NCBI GenBank assembly: GCA_903632075.3
Contig: CAHIKZ030001813.1
Location: 2,091,001-2,155,000, forward strand
Direction of reading: 5' to 3'
Length of the DNA: 64,000 nt
Origin: Acanthosepion pharaonis
Lineage: Eukaryota; Mollusca; Cephalopoda; Sepiida; Sepiidae
Under the pieces are notes generated by a model, which was given only the letters and a program-made list of their open reading frames with translations, did not search any database and had not been told where the DNA came from. The translations under genes were made by a program, and so were the position numbers. Every line of letters begins with the position of its first letter. Position 1 is the stretch's first letter. Positions 32,651 to 44,110 of this stretch are shown in pieces.

Positions 32651-34784
32651 TTGATCGATTACTGCTCGTTCTGAGTCTGCATCACTCGGCTCATGAAATT
32701 TACGAAACTAGATGAGAACAATAACGCAAATTTAAAAAGTAAAAGTGGAAACTATAGAATTTCCTAGACATTATTATGATATTTCGAGAAATTCGTTTTT
32801 GAAGATTTTAATGTTTATATTAGTCATAAGGACAAGTCCTTGGAGAATTTATATCATCATCATTTCTTTATTTTTTCTTTGCCAAAAAGGATCTCCAGTT
32901 ACCGAATATCAAATGTGAATCTTAAAATAAAAAAAAATGCAATTGAAGTAAAATATTGTTTAATTAAAGAAGACTTTAATCGCTTTTAAGAATAGGATAT
33001 ATTATGGTCACTATTTTCTTATTCAAAAAAATTGTTTGATGAATAATGAAGTTTTACAAGAATTCTTTTCATTTTTATTTTAATTAGAATAATTTGTAAA
33101 GTTTTCAAATCCTGTATTAATTTATAGCGGTTAGGTGATATTTTTATTAAGTAAAATGTATATTTACTAATCATAAGTGGAAAGTATACTGCAATTCATA
33201 TTTTAAAAGGGATTTTGAATTTAATTTGTTTGTGTATAAGTGTGCCGACTTTTGTAAATACGGACGTCCATATACGACTTTATCAGAAAATTAGCGAAGC
33301 AACTACATTAAATTTCAAATCCATTGATAATTTTCTAACATTTTCTTCCTAAGCCAAAGTACATAAAATTCAATGAAATAATAGATTACTTTCTTCTAAT
33401 TTTTTAAAATATTACTGGGTAGTTAAAAAGTTATATGATAAATGCCTTCACATTGTGTTAGCCAAGTATTTGTTTACAATTATGCGTCATTTACTTGAAA
33501 ATACCAAACATTAAGCTACTGATTGAGGTGTCAATAATAATAATTGATAATTTAACTGTGCTAAAAAATACTTTCTTGTAATATTTTTTACTAAAATTTA
33601 TATTTGTTTTAATTCAAATTAATTAAACTTTAAATTAGTTAATTTTGCTCAGATAAAGTTTCAGAGCAGTATATTTTATTTTTGAAATATTTTTAATAAA
33701 GATAATTATGTTGTTTTGACATTTTTTCAAAATGGCCGATTTGAGCGATTTACAAAAAAAATCCAATTTAAATTCGGTTTGAAATACAGCAATGTATTTT
33801 GTTTATTGGAAATATGACATTTAATCTATTAGCTTTGAATTAAAAATAAAATAGAAGCTTCACGAAAGACTCAGGTTTAATTTTTAAAAAGCATTGTAAT
33901 TTTTAGGTATCGCTTTTTTTAAGATATCTAAAGTTTGAATAAATTTGGTAAGAAAATACATCTTATTCCCGTTTTTATTCTTGTGTATTTACTGAATTCA
34001 TTTTTTATCTATATACAGGCGGTTTGATCACAGAATATATTCAAGATAATTCTAATATCCTTTCTAAATAAACCAAGCTTACCTAACGTTTGCAACATTT
34101 TTCATTATGCCTTTATACAATTATCGTCTTTTTGACTACTTTATTATTAGAAATGCTACTATTTCAAATACTAATGTAGTTTAATAGATTCTTTTCTTTG
34201 GTTTTATATTATCTATTTGCACAATTTTTCTTTTAACTTATTTGCCACTTCTACATTCAATCCCGCCTTAATCATTCCCTGCAAAATAATGGCGTACATC
34301 TTTTATGCATATTTAATTTATTGCTTCTTTTTATATTTGACTTTTACTAAAGAATTGTTACAATTGAAAACACACACACTTTTCAATATTCTTTCACGCA
34401 GAGAGAACATTCCTTAACAAATATATCTATTTCCGCTTCTATGGGGAATTCCTCTTTTGTGTTCCACTTTTGTGTCGTTAACGGGAAAACATTATAATAT
34501 TGCCTTGTCATCATTAGAAGTATTAACGAATGATAAGTGCTTATTGACTGACTCCGCTATTCCCGATCTCTCATTTACTAAACTTTCGGATGGCGTACGA
34601 AAAAAATAAAACATTAAAAGTTCATTCCAATAACCGATGCTGTGTTTTCCAATGTCTCAATTTATGAATAAATTCTTACTTTAGTAATACATTTTAAGTG
34701 AAATTATAATTGACGTTAACCGGGGAGGAAATAATTTAAAATATAATTACAACTTAAAGAATATGTTATTTTCTCTTAATCAAT
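32651..34784. other. AT-rich DNA, nothing recognised
   Basis: More than 2 kb of very AT-rich sequence without long repeats, coding motifs or RNA genes. Confidence 0.5.
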
Positions 34785-35290
34785 TCACCTCAAGCAATGC
34801 GATAACGCCACTAAGGCGCAAGGGGGCTACTGGAAGTGAAAGAGAAGGAAGAGACTTTAGAAGGAACCGGAAACTCAATCCTGAAAAGTAAACAAGAGAG
34901 ACTCTACTTCCGTTCAAAAGACCAGGGAGGTTTATGAACCGGACGATAGGTGAATAGAGGAGAACAAATAGAAAATAAAAATAAATACATAATAAAAGTT
35001 TCAGAGTTTAGCTGGAGACGTTAGAATTGTAGGAAAGAGGAAACAAGGTATAAATGTTCGAAAACCAGGAAGGAGTGTGAATCGGGCCGTAGATGTGCCT
35101 ATTTACTCCTATTGAAGAAAATATTTTAAAAATATTAAAAGTAAACGTTTCAGAGTTTAGGCGGAGACGTTAGAAGTATAGAGCTGAAGTAGATTTTAGA
35201 AGAAACTGAAAAAATAATTCTAAATAGAAAACAAGGTATAAACCTCTACCCTTTATTAAAAGACAGGGGAGTTTTTAGAAAACAAATAAA
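34785..35290 (-). repeat. Jockey-type LINE tail containing a degenerate tandem triplication
   Basis: CACCTCAAGCAATGCGATAA and GCCACTAAGGCGCAAGGGG match the 3' ends at 51810-51850, 52267-52310 and 61385-61430. Downstream, units of about 140-165 bp repeat up to three times with TTTCAGAGTTTAGCTGGAGA (near 34998), TTTCAGAGTTTAGGCGGAGA (near 35149) and shared AACAAGGTATAAA and AGGGAG/AAGGAG segments. Confidence 0.5.
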
Positions 35291-35574
35291 AAGTTATTAT
35301 TTTCACATACTTTTTTTTATTAAAAACCTATTCTGATTCACAAAACAAAATAATTTATATAGTTTATTAGGCTGACATGTTGTCTGATTCTATAGCTTTA
35401 GCACTTTTTATGCCGAACGACAATAAAAAATGGTTGTCAAGAAAAACTTTGGATCTGGCTATGAGAAAAGCATGGAGCTCTAACGATAAACCAGTTATAT
35501 TGAATTATTATTTATTCTACTTCCGGTTTCCTCTGCTTTTAATTTATTCTTGAACGTGTGAGAAAATTCTTTTG
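35291..35574. other. Nothing recognised
   Basis: AT-rich. Confidence 0.4.
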
Positions 35575-35765
35575 TTGCACTCAACTACTTATTTACATTA
35601 TTTACATCAGACTATTATCCTCATATTTGTTATTGGAACAACGTTTCGACCGTTATGTTCTCCAGACTTCCTCTGGTGCTTGTCGATACAGGTAAACTTC
35701 AGCGAATTTCGACTTTAAATCTTTATTTAATCTACAATAATAAATTTTTGCTGGCCACTTGAATT
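35575..35765 (-). repeat. Single arm of the foldback family
   Basis: ACATTATTTACATCAGACTA, GGAACAACGTTTCGACCGTT, then CTTCCTCTGGTGCTTG and ATCTTTATTTAATCTAC. It matches the arms at 2745-2965, 3545-3847 and 12305-12650, and it extends in the same way as 32030-32200. Confidence 0.55.
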
Positions 35766-37822
35766 CGAAAAACTTCTTTCTTAACTATGGGGGTAGCAGC
35801 AATGAACATATCCTCGTTTTTGTCTCGTCTAATTAGAACAATTGCTTTGATGATATGTGAAATAAGCTATTTAATTGCTAAGAGAATTGCATTTCTTTGG
35901 AGAGCAGAAATGTCTGCGTGGTGGTAGTCCAAATCTTGACTTGAAACATTTTGTGGAGAATACCACCGAGATTTTCAGAGTTGAGTATCTCACATGTGTC
36001 CTGAGCAACCCCAGAAGAGTTCAAAACTCTGCCGAGCGACTTGCAAAGCAAAACATATTTAACAACTCCGAGTTTATTTCTCCGTTTACAATATTCAATA
36101 TAACAAGTACGCCTCGCTCACAGAATCACAGAATAAAATTCAATCGAATTTTTTTTTTAAAGTATGCAATTTTTCGAAATTTAAAACTGAAATCAAGTTA
36201 AATCCTGTGAGAATTAGACATTTTCTACGAAAAGGTTTTATCAAGCCTACAAAATATTTTACAAAGAAAATAGAAAACAACCATTTTAGCTCTTTGCTTT
36301 CTTTCGATTGGTTGAAAAAAAACGTTTTGTCCAAGATGTTCCTCTATTGAACACCAATGAGTCTGCAAGTCGTTTACACATATAATATCATGTTTCCCCC
36401 TCAAATCTTCACCACATATAAAATTATACCCAAGTATGTAATTGTTTGGTTTCAATATGACTCCAATGCATAGCGTGAACTTAGATATGACCTTAGCCAC
36501 CATACCATTTCCGAGGTCAGAGAGATTTTGTTCTTCATAGCAAACAATATTTCTCCTCATTTTGATAGAAATTGGTTCAATTTGTTAGAAATGACATCTT
36601 ATGCCTTTTTATGATTTATGGTAACCTCGAATGTCCTACAAAATCAACTTCATATATGGTCTACGCTATCAGTTTAATAATAACACTTATAAATAGCTGA
36701 TAATTTAGAACATTTTCTTCCTCTCAATATAAAGTTTTCAGTAGCATTTATGTCGAGGATGAGTCAATAAGGTACAACAGTTTGCGACATATCTTCAGAG
36801 ACAAACTACTTTCCTATGAATATACAGATTAAATTTATGTAAATATACATTAAAAAATAAATACAGAAGTATTAATTAAAATTCAATCGAAATTTAATAT
36901 CTTAAATCTGCCGAGCAATGTTGATCGCAGTAGTCGTTTTAATTGAATCGTCGAAAAAATGAATTGTTTTGGTAAACAAGATTGAGAATGGTTATTGATA
37001 TATATCGCTTCCAATCACAGGAAATTATAGATGCCAGAAATGACAAGCATGCGTCAGTTTCATTTACTTTTCCAGTTTACTAAGTTACCAGAATGCAGAG
37101 ATGTGATAAGCAATCGACAATATCACACGTCTTGCTGCAACAGCCTTTAGAGGATAACATCGCTACAAATATGACTTAGATATTTCCCTAGTTGTCATGG
37201 TATTTTTTTACATAAATATATCTTTGAAATTGTGTGAGGACTCAAGTATTTTCTTCTACAAGAGGACAATTCAAATAATCGTCCAGTACTGGAGAAATTA
37301 ATAGGTGCCAATATTTTAGATATGATCAATACCAGAGCGACTATTTTGAGTTTCCGATTCCATGCAAATTATATGAATCAAATGCAATGTTCTTTCTGAA
37401 ACTGCAAAGAATATAAGCTTACGTCCATTTGCCTCTATCTTGAGCCGAATTGGTAATTACAAACTTCACTTATAGACATATATTTACTTGGGCTATTTCC
37501 TCGCTCTATCGTACAATAGACAAAAATCTAACTTCCACTTTGCAAATAGTCGGTTTGGTCTTTATTGCTCAACAAATAATGCATCTTTGTGCTAAATGAG
37601 ACTAACCTAAAGGCATGTCTATTGATTGTCTATACTTATAAACTTGATTTGTGCTCGCCCTAAGAAACAAATTGTCCTGTTCTTTCCATCAAACTTGCAA
37701 TCAATATTCCAACTCATTTAGATCGTATTTTTGTTATTCACTATGTTTAGAGAGATAGCGTTTAGAAATGGTTTTACCACTTAAATCATTTTATGTCTAG
37801 ATTTACTGAAGATCATTTTTTA
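35766..37822. other. No gene recognised
   Basis: Two longer open frames, 35875-36201 (plus, 108 codons) and 36225-36560 (minus, 111 codons), were read closely. Neither shows a family motif, and no repeat partner exists in the window, so they are left uncalled. The rest is AT-rich and featureless. Confidence 0.4.
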
Positions 37823-38060
37823 AAAAAACATGTACAATTGATCGATATAACTGTTTTCAAATAAGCTCAATGTAAAAAAATAATTTGTTATAATTCCCTG
37901 TCAAGTTTTGTCGTAAAATTTAAGAAAACATAAAAACATTAAGAAGACATAAAAAAACGTGTAAAATTGATGAATATAACTGTTTTCAAACAGGCTCAAT
38001 TTAAAAAATGTTTTGCTATAATTCCCTATCAAGATTTATCGAGAAATTTAAGAAGACATA
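37823..38060. repeat. Tandem duplication, unit about 128 bp, two copies
   Basis: Copies starting near 37823 and 37951 share ATATAACTGTTTTCAAA, GCTCAAT, TATAATTCCCT.TCAAG and AATTTAAGAA.ACAT in order. Identity is about 80 percent by eye. Confidence 0.7.
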
Positions 38061-38227
38061 ATTCTCTACGGTGAATAATACACGGTGACTCAACACCCAA
38101 TCTTAATTATTAGGCTTATATAAACCTTTCAGAAAAATTTAATATAATTTAGTTATAAATTACACTATAAAGAGCTAATTACAAGATTAAAATATGAAAT
38201 TCGGCATATATATCTTATTTGTCACAT

Positions 38228-38545
38228 GTTTGATTGATTCATTCATTTTATATGGCTTATTAACCTTTTGTAGGTTATTTAAATCGAGGAAATATGTTTA
38301 GATTGTAAGATTCTTTTGAGATCATAATGGTTGAATGATACAGGTCTTATTAATTAACCAATAGCTGAAAGAAAAGAGATGGATTCATACTTTTGCCAAT
38401 GGAATTTGAGCGTAAGTAAATGTAATGTTAATAATTACGAACACCACCCGCACATCCAAATTTACAGCAGCTGATATTCATAAGCGGTCACCCATCTAGG
38501 CTCAGTGTTGCTTAACTTTGGTGATCGTCCGGGAACCGGTTAATA
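38228..38545 (-). repeat. 5S-tRNA chimeric SINE, copy C
   Basis: On the minus strand the 5S-like head is truncated at its 5' side and starts CCGGTTCCCGGACGATCACC, then AAGTTAAGCAACACTGAGCC and AGATGGGTGACCGC. The tRNA-like body is reduced to GGGTGGTGTTCG. The tail has GGTTAATTAATAAGACCTG, CTTACAATCTAAACATATTT and AATAAGCCATATAAAATGA, ending in a short GAAT/CAAT repeat. Confidence 0.75.
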
Positions 38546-38829
38546 GATACTGAAATATAAATTAATTTTCTGCACTATTTTCCGTGTCTTTTTCAGCATC
38601 AAAAGCAACATTAAATTTTAAAATTCTTGCCTTCAGTTTTTAATGTTTTATGCTTTGCATATCTAAAAGCAAAGTAATAAATCCACGACTGCATGTTAAT
38701 TTTATTAAAAAATATGACATTCATCAATTATATAAAACCTGACTTCTATTTCTATAGAATTATATTTCTTGAACGTCTTTAAGTTATATTGTTATCTTTC
38801 TATGTTTTCTTGTATTTTTGTATATTTCT
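38546..38829. other. Nothing recognised
   Basis: AT-rich. Confidence 0.4.
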
Positions 38830-39320
38830 TTCAGCAAGATGGAGTACCCTCCCATTATGTTTTGCTAGTAAGAGACTACCTTAACCAAATCTTTCCACAG
38901 CGTTGGTCCGGACAAAGGGGCTGCACTGAATGTCAACCACGTTCACCTAACAACAATAGATTTCTTTTTGAGAGTGTACTAAAAAACAAGTTTTATGAGA
39001 GAAATCCCCACACAGTGGACTAACCAAAATAAAATGTCTCAGAAGTCTTTATTGAATTTATTGAAGATCGGTCTTGTGTCATGCTGTGTGACATAATGTC
39101 CTGGAGAGGTTCGAGGAGTGTTGCAATGCTCAAGGAGAACATTTTGAGCAATTAAGAGATTAAACTGTGCTAAAAAATTTAAGTAAAGTGTTAAACAAAT
39201 GTATATAAACAGTTTTGAACAAATATGATTGCAACAAATATAAATGCAATAAAATATATGTTTTTAATGTTTACCTGCTAATTTAAAAGTGCATATCTAC
39301 ATTTGGTCCACCCTGTCTAT
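38830..39320 (+). pseudogene. Mariner-like transposase, decayed C-terminal part
   Basis: It reads FQQDGVPSHYVLLVRDYLNQ, then IFPQRWSGQRG, PRSPNNNRFLFESVLKNK and FYERNPHTVD. This matches the DDE half of the invertebrate mariner-like group whose hallmark is QQDGAPxHY...ARSPDLxPLDFFLW. The second catalytic aspartate (in QQDG) is kept. The third box is destroyed (SPNNN in place of SPDL). The end GGTCCACCCTGTC near 39305 looks like the element terminus. The TTTCAG before the start is codons of the protein, not a splice site. Confidence 0.65.
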
Positions 39321-39983
39321 CGTCTACAAAAACCCTTTGTTAATGCACTTAGTTTACCCATTTTTAGGATGATGCAAGTTGATTTGAAGATGCAAAACTA
39401 GCCTTAATTTGTAAACATTTAGTCACTTTTAAAGCTCTCCAAAACACAACAAAACGAACATTTCCGTTTCAGTTTTTTTCATTGCTAACTTAAAATTCAA
39501 TTACTTTCATTCAATTTATACGGAACACACAATTATAATGGAAAATTGTTAGCAATTTCTTGAAGCGAAACACTGCATTTTTTTCATTCTAAATTATTAT
39601 TTTGCTACTTCGCGCTGCACGTTAATTCATCTTATAGAATATAAAACGCTTATTTGAGATTTGGCTCGTCCGTTGAAAACCTGTACTGTTAGAAATAATT
39701 GAGTTTCCATCTGAATAACCGTGTTGATAAGTTTCCTTACTTTAAGCACTTTTTAAGAAAACGAGAGGAACTTTCAAAAAGCAATATCTAGCAAAGTATA
39801 TTAAAGTACATTGCTCAGTAACTATCACTGACGACACGAGACAAAATAATGACAATCTAAAATACCTGTCTCTGTAGGAGAAATATTTCGAAAACGACTG
39901 AAAATATTAAAAAATCACTAAGTAAACGTCACAATGTCAAAAGGAGAGATAGCAAATTAATGGCAAATTAATTGCAAAAATGA
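39321..39983. other. Nothing recognised
   Basis: AT-rich. Confidence 0.4.

Positions 39984-40044
<61 letters not shown>
39984..40044. repeat. (AT)n-(GT)n microsatellite
   Basis: About 16 bp of AT, then about 45 bp of GT. Confidence 0.95.
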
Positions 40045-40045
<1 letters not shown>

Positions 40046-40072
40046 CTTTAGGCAACAAACTCTCTTTTAAGT

Positions 40073-40237
40073 ATGTCGGATTAAATAAATTACAAATATG
40101 TCTGCGTATTTTTATCAAATTCCTTTCATATTCACGAATATTTTGTACTGTACGGAAAATATACGTGAATATGAAAGGATTATGATAAAAATAAGAAAAC
40201 ATAACGTTTGTAATTTATTCAATCAGACGTTTCTATA
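40073..40237. repeat. Near-palindromic hairpin, arms of about 80 bp
   Basis: The left arm reads TCGGATTAAATAAATTACAA, TATTTTTATCAAATTCCTTT and CATATTCACGAATATTTTG. The right arm, reversed and complemented, reads TCTGATTGAATAAATTACAA, TATTTTTATCATAATCCTTT and CATATTCACGTATATTTTC. The loop is only a few nucleotides (near 40150). Confidence 0.85.
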
Positions 40238-40410
40238 TATATATATATTAAGCCAAATTTCAAATCAGCGGTGACCGACCGCCAGTTGATTGCTTGAAGA
40301 AACATGAAACTGGCAGTGGTGGTCGTTCACTGCCCATAATACTTGACTTAAAGCTCTGCCATTTTTTATAAAATTGAGCACTCTTTTTCCAGTGTTCAAT
40401 CTTTCTTATC

Positions 40411-40413
<3 letters not shown>

Positions 40414-40474
<61 letters not shown>
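40414..40474. repeat. (AT)n microsatellite
   Basis: A pure AT run of about 61 bp. Confidence 0.95.
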
Positions 40475-40476
<2 letters not shown>

Positions 40477-40650
40477 AACATTTGGTTGAATAATATCGAC
40501 AAGCTTCATAAACCAATATTTTATTACTTTTTTCAAATTTCAGAATTAGTTATTTTATATGAAAAACTAAATAAAAAATGATAGGCAGAAAATGTCGATA
40601 TTAATCAACCAAATATATTTGAAACAATTCTTGCAGTCTAAATACACATT

Positions 40651-40652
40651 AT

Positions 40653-40691
<39 letters not shown>

Positions 40692-40705
40692 CATATATAT
40701 ATATA
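40651..40705. repeat. (CA)n-(TA)n microsatellite
   Basis: About 28 bp of CA followed by interrupted TA. Confidence 0.93.
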
Positions 40706-40950
40706 ATGAAACGTCCTTGCATCTTCAGCGTTTTCAACGATGTTAAATTATAATCGACGATATTTTTTAATCTACATATGTTGATTCCATCAGTAAAATT
40801 TAAAAAATGAGAAGAAACGCGTTACAAACAATTTTTTGCCATTTAGTTCCCCACACATTTATTCTAATATATAGAATCTATATATATCATATTATCCTAT
40901 ATCACAACAGTAATTATTAAATAAGATTTCTATAAAGACCATCTTAGTTT

Positions 40951-41390
40951 ATGTTTATTAGTCATTTAACTCCGACAAAGGAAATAATGACATTAAGACG
41001 CAATGATTATGTAATAAAATGAGAAAAATACAAACATTATTAAAGAGGGAGAGAACTATAAAAGAACAGGAATTAAAAGGAAAAAATATAACGAATTATG
41101 TTACATTTAAATTTTTGAAGGTCAAAGTTGACTGGAAAGCAAGAGGGCGGAAGAGAGTTCGACAAACGGGAAGTGCGGGAGAAGAAAATGTTAGTATAGG
41201 AGTTAGGTTTACATTTAGCCATTTTAACTGTAAAACATTGTAACCTGTCAATCTCGTATTGCGCTTAAATTCGTAAAGCCGAGTTACCAAGGCGGAAAGC
41301 TATTGAAAACAATTACTATGAAAATATATAAAGAAACGGCATAGAGAAGCTACATTACGGTGTTGAAATATGACTGAAGCTGAAATGCTA
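40951..41390 (-). pseudogene. Jockey/CR1-type LINE, 3' tail
   Basis: It matches 52380-52640 in order: TTTGAAGGTCAAAGTTGACT, GGAAAGCAAGAGGGCGGAAG, CTGTAAAACATTG, and AGCTACATTACGGTGTTG where the jockey-like RRNVA segment lies in reverse. The coding part is badly broken. Confidence 0.55.
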
Positions 41391-42274
41391 GGTTAGAATT
41401 AAGTTCATACCGAATAATTAACATTTATATTTACGTTTTGGGGATAAAATAACTTAAAATGTTGGGTTAATGAATTCGCTCGAATTACAACAGAAAATTC
41501 AAGATTAAAATTTGTATTATCAAAAATACTTGATAACTTTTCTTGTGCTGATGTAATCCCAATGTCTATTTCGTGTAACAAAATTAAAAAACAATTAATA
41601 ATTTCAATCAGAAAAACTTATTCCTCAACATTGCGTAACAGTTTCAAAGGTGATCTTGCAAATCATTTCTACCGCGTAGTGTGTTAAATCTTTTTACCAA
41701 AATTAAGTGTGCGTGACTGAGAACGTTATCGACTTCGAATCTCACTGTGGCTGATTTATAAAAGAGGTGACTTATTGATATGAGAAGATACCAGCAAGCG
41801 GATCCGGTAGACAATGTCTGAACACTGTATTACTGAAAACCGTTTTAACAAGACAATATATACAAAAGGGATTTAAGAACTAAATGATATAGTTATATTT
41901 CTTTTTTAAATGGAGTGTTTAAAAACCAAACAGCACTAAGGCTGTGACAACATCCTGTATAACTAATTGTTATATTCCGTGCTAATAGGAATATGGAATG
42001 GACAAACTCGGTGAATAAATAGTAACAGGTTGATTGTAGAAACCAATACAACAAGCAAGGGAGTAATAGTTATGCGCACGGTCGTCGCAAGTCAGTACAA
42101 TTGTGTGCGTGCAGCAATCGGAAGGCCGCTAGTTCTCGCCGCTCGACCCTGCTGTCCGCTGTCCTAACGGATACTTATAGGTGGTTACCACCTATAGTGC
42201 CGCCAATCATAGTGGTGGCAGGTTATTTCATCACATCACTAATGGAGGGAATAACCGAAAACTTAACAACAAAA
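41391..42274. other. Nothing assigned; short CpG-richer patch
   Basis: 42075-42230 is richer in CpG and includes a GGTGGTTACCACC palindrome. TGTGACAACA (41946) and TTCATCACA (42226) could be LTR ends, but no target duplication supports that. Confidence 0.35.
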
Positions 42275-42298
42275 TAGCTAGCTAGCTAGCTAGCTAGC

Positions 42299-42343
<45 letters not shown>
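42275..42343. repeat. (GCTA)n passing into (GATA)n
   Basis: Six GCTA units pass without a break into about ten GATA units. Confidence 0.95.
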
Positions 42344-43379
42344 TCAGATTTTATATCAATAAAAGTTATTAAACCTGTCATTAAGACATAATGTTAAAGT
42401 ACCCACCATTCAACAAAGTATCATGAAGTAAATCCATTATCATTATAATTACTTCTTGTTTTATGTGTCATTTAATTTCGGGAAGTGGGCAATTATGTCC
42501 CTCTACAACTTCTTAGCTCCGAGTAATGATTGTTTCCTGACAATTCCTCCCAATTTCTAGGAACTGAATGTGCATCAAGTAAGTTTGAAATGTCAGACGT
42601 TATATTCATTCTTCTTCATTTCTGTTCTTTTATTGTTCTCTCCTTTTAATCGATCGCCGGCCGATTATATACCAAATTATAAATAAATTATTATTCCAAA
42701 TATCGTTTGTTCAAATAAGAAATTGAATAATCTGATAAAAAAAAAAATCATTCCTTAGCAATTTTTTCATCGAGCTTAAAAATCAGAAGAGTTTCCGAAT
42801 TATCCTGAGGGACGCAAATATCACTTCCGCTTGGAGGCTTAGCAAAAATATCCAATAATCATACCACTTTAAGCACCAAGTTTTCAGATGGGGTGGCAGA
42901 AAGTGATAGAAAGCGAGGAGGAGAGAGAAATAGAGATAATGGGATACTGGGCAAATAGCTGATCAAATAATAATTACCATTAGATATTTATTCTTTAAAG
43001 CAAATTTCTATCTTCCAGTGTTCATTATTTAACAGCATTTTCTGTCATTGTAATTCTCGCTAGCTTTTAATCGCAACTATGCAAACTGTCGACCTACCAC
43101 CGTCAATAGTTGAGATGACATACTCCTACAATTAAGAGGAAATAAAATGCTAGTCAGCATCTGAAAACTATTAACAAGGCTTTATCGCATAAAAATTAAA
43201 CATCGAGATAATATTCTTTACTCGTTTTCTTTTCAGTCCATGTCTAGGGAGATTTTATAATTTACAGAAATGAGCAGCATCGACCATTTACTAACGAAGA
43301 GGTTAATATTTTAAAACGAAGACAGGGAATGTTTTTTCAATGTCTCGTGACTAGGACATCGTTAATCGGAGAATGTTAC
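42344..43379. other. Nothing recognised
   Basis: AT-rich; purine-rich patch at 42895-42945. Confidence 0.4.
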
Positions 43380-43381
43380 TA

Positions 43382-43534
43382 CAGTGTAACCCGGATATAA
43401 GAGACCCGGATATAAGAGAGATTTTCTCTGGTCCCAAATTAGAGCCTGTGTTAATATATATATAATAGACCAAACCCGGATATAAGAGACTTCTTCTCCG
43501 GTCCCGACAACTCTCTTATATCCGGGTTACACTG
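43382..43534 (+). mobile_element. Palindromic TA-flanked MITE, copy 1 (153 bp)
   Basis: Both ends are CAGTGTAACCCGGATATAAG in inverted orientation, with TA at 43380-43381 and 43535-43536. The interior repeats ACCCGGATATAAGAGA and has TCTCTGGTCCC and CCGGTCCCGAC. The TIR start and TA target are of the pogo/Tigger type. There is no coding capacity. Confidence 0.85.
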
Positions 43535-43552
43535 TACAATTATTCCTAGTCA

Positions 43553-43812
43553 GTCACTTATGTGCCATACGTGATACACGTTAGGGGGATTATGTATCTT
43601 CCGATATATGACTGACGAGGCATATTTTTTCTAGCAGTAGGTTGCCATTGTTTTCTGCGGTAGACCAAAGCTATAGAAGAAGAAGAAAAGGATTCATAAC
43701 TTTCCCAGTGGTATTAGCACGTAAGGGAATGTAATGGATTCGACTGGAATTTGAACTCTACTCCCCGATTCTTCAATCCGAGCCGCTATCTATTACTCTA
43801 CCGTGCCTCCAT
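43553..43812 (-). repeat. tRNA-derived SINE, minus strand
   Basis: On the minus strand it has an A-box part, GGAGGCACGGTAGAGTAATA and GATAGCGGCTCGG, then a B-box part with GAGTAGAGTTCAAATTCCAG, then ACGTGCTAATACC-like sequence. The second-half tail (TTTGGTCTACCGCAGAAAAC AATGGCAACC) is shared with 51028-51302 and 58512-58765. Confidence 0.8.
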
Positions 43813-43929
43813 TTATCGCAGTAGTGTGCGTAATTGCAATTATAAATATGGCGTACAGAAATATAGATATAGATTAAATTTAAATGGTTAAATTTATCAT
43901 TTGCCAGTCGATAAGTTCATGTAGCATGA

Positions 43930-44110
43930 TCTATCTATATATAAGATTATGTAACTTTTGTGAATCCGCCCATCCATCTGTCTGTCCGTTACACCTTCTA
44001 GAATAGCCATACATTGACCGGTTGAAACTAAATTTTGGGGAGAAGTACAAACTGGTAAGTGAGTACACATTTTGTTTTACCAGAGTGCGTAGCTTAGTAC
44101 AATAAATTTA
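43930..44110 (-). repeat. Fragment related to the CCCGGCGTTGCCCG-headed element
   Basis: TATATAAGATTATG, CTGTCTGTCCGTTACACC and GACCGGTTGAAACTAAATTT parallel the 3' part of the element at 18384-18475. The head is missing. Confidence 0.4.

Noticed and set aside
35875..36560. Two overlapping-region frames of 108 and 111 codons on opposite strands as host exons
   Set aside because: No family motif, no splice-site support and no relative in the window.
38812..38835. Splice acceptor TTTCTTTCAG before the mariner-like fragment
   Set aside because: The TTTCAG bases are read as the Phe-Gln of the conserved FQQDG motif, so an exon boundary is unnecessary.
41943..42235. Solo LTR (TGTGA...TCACA)
   Set aside because: No target duplication flanks the proposed ends, and no second LTR, primer site or polyadenylation signal supports it.
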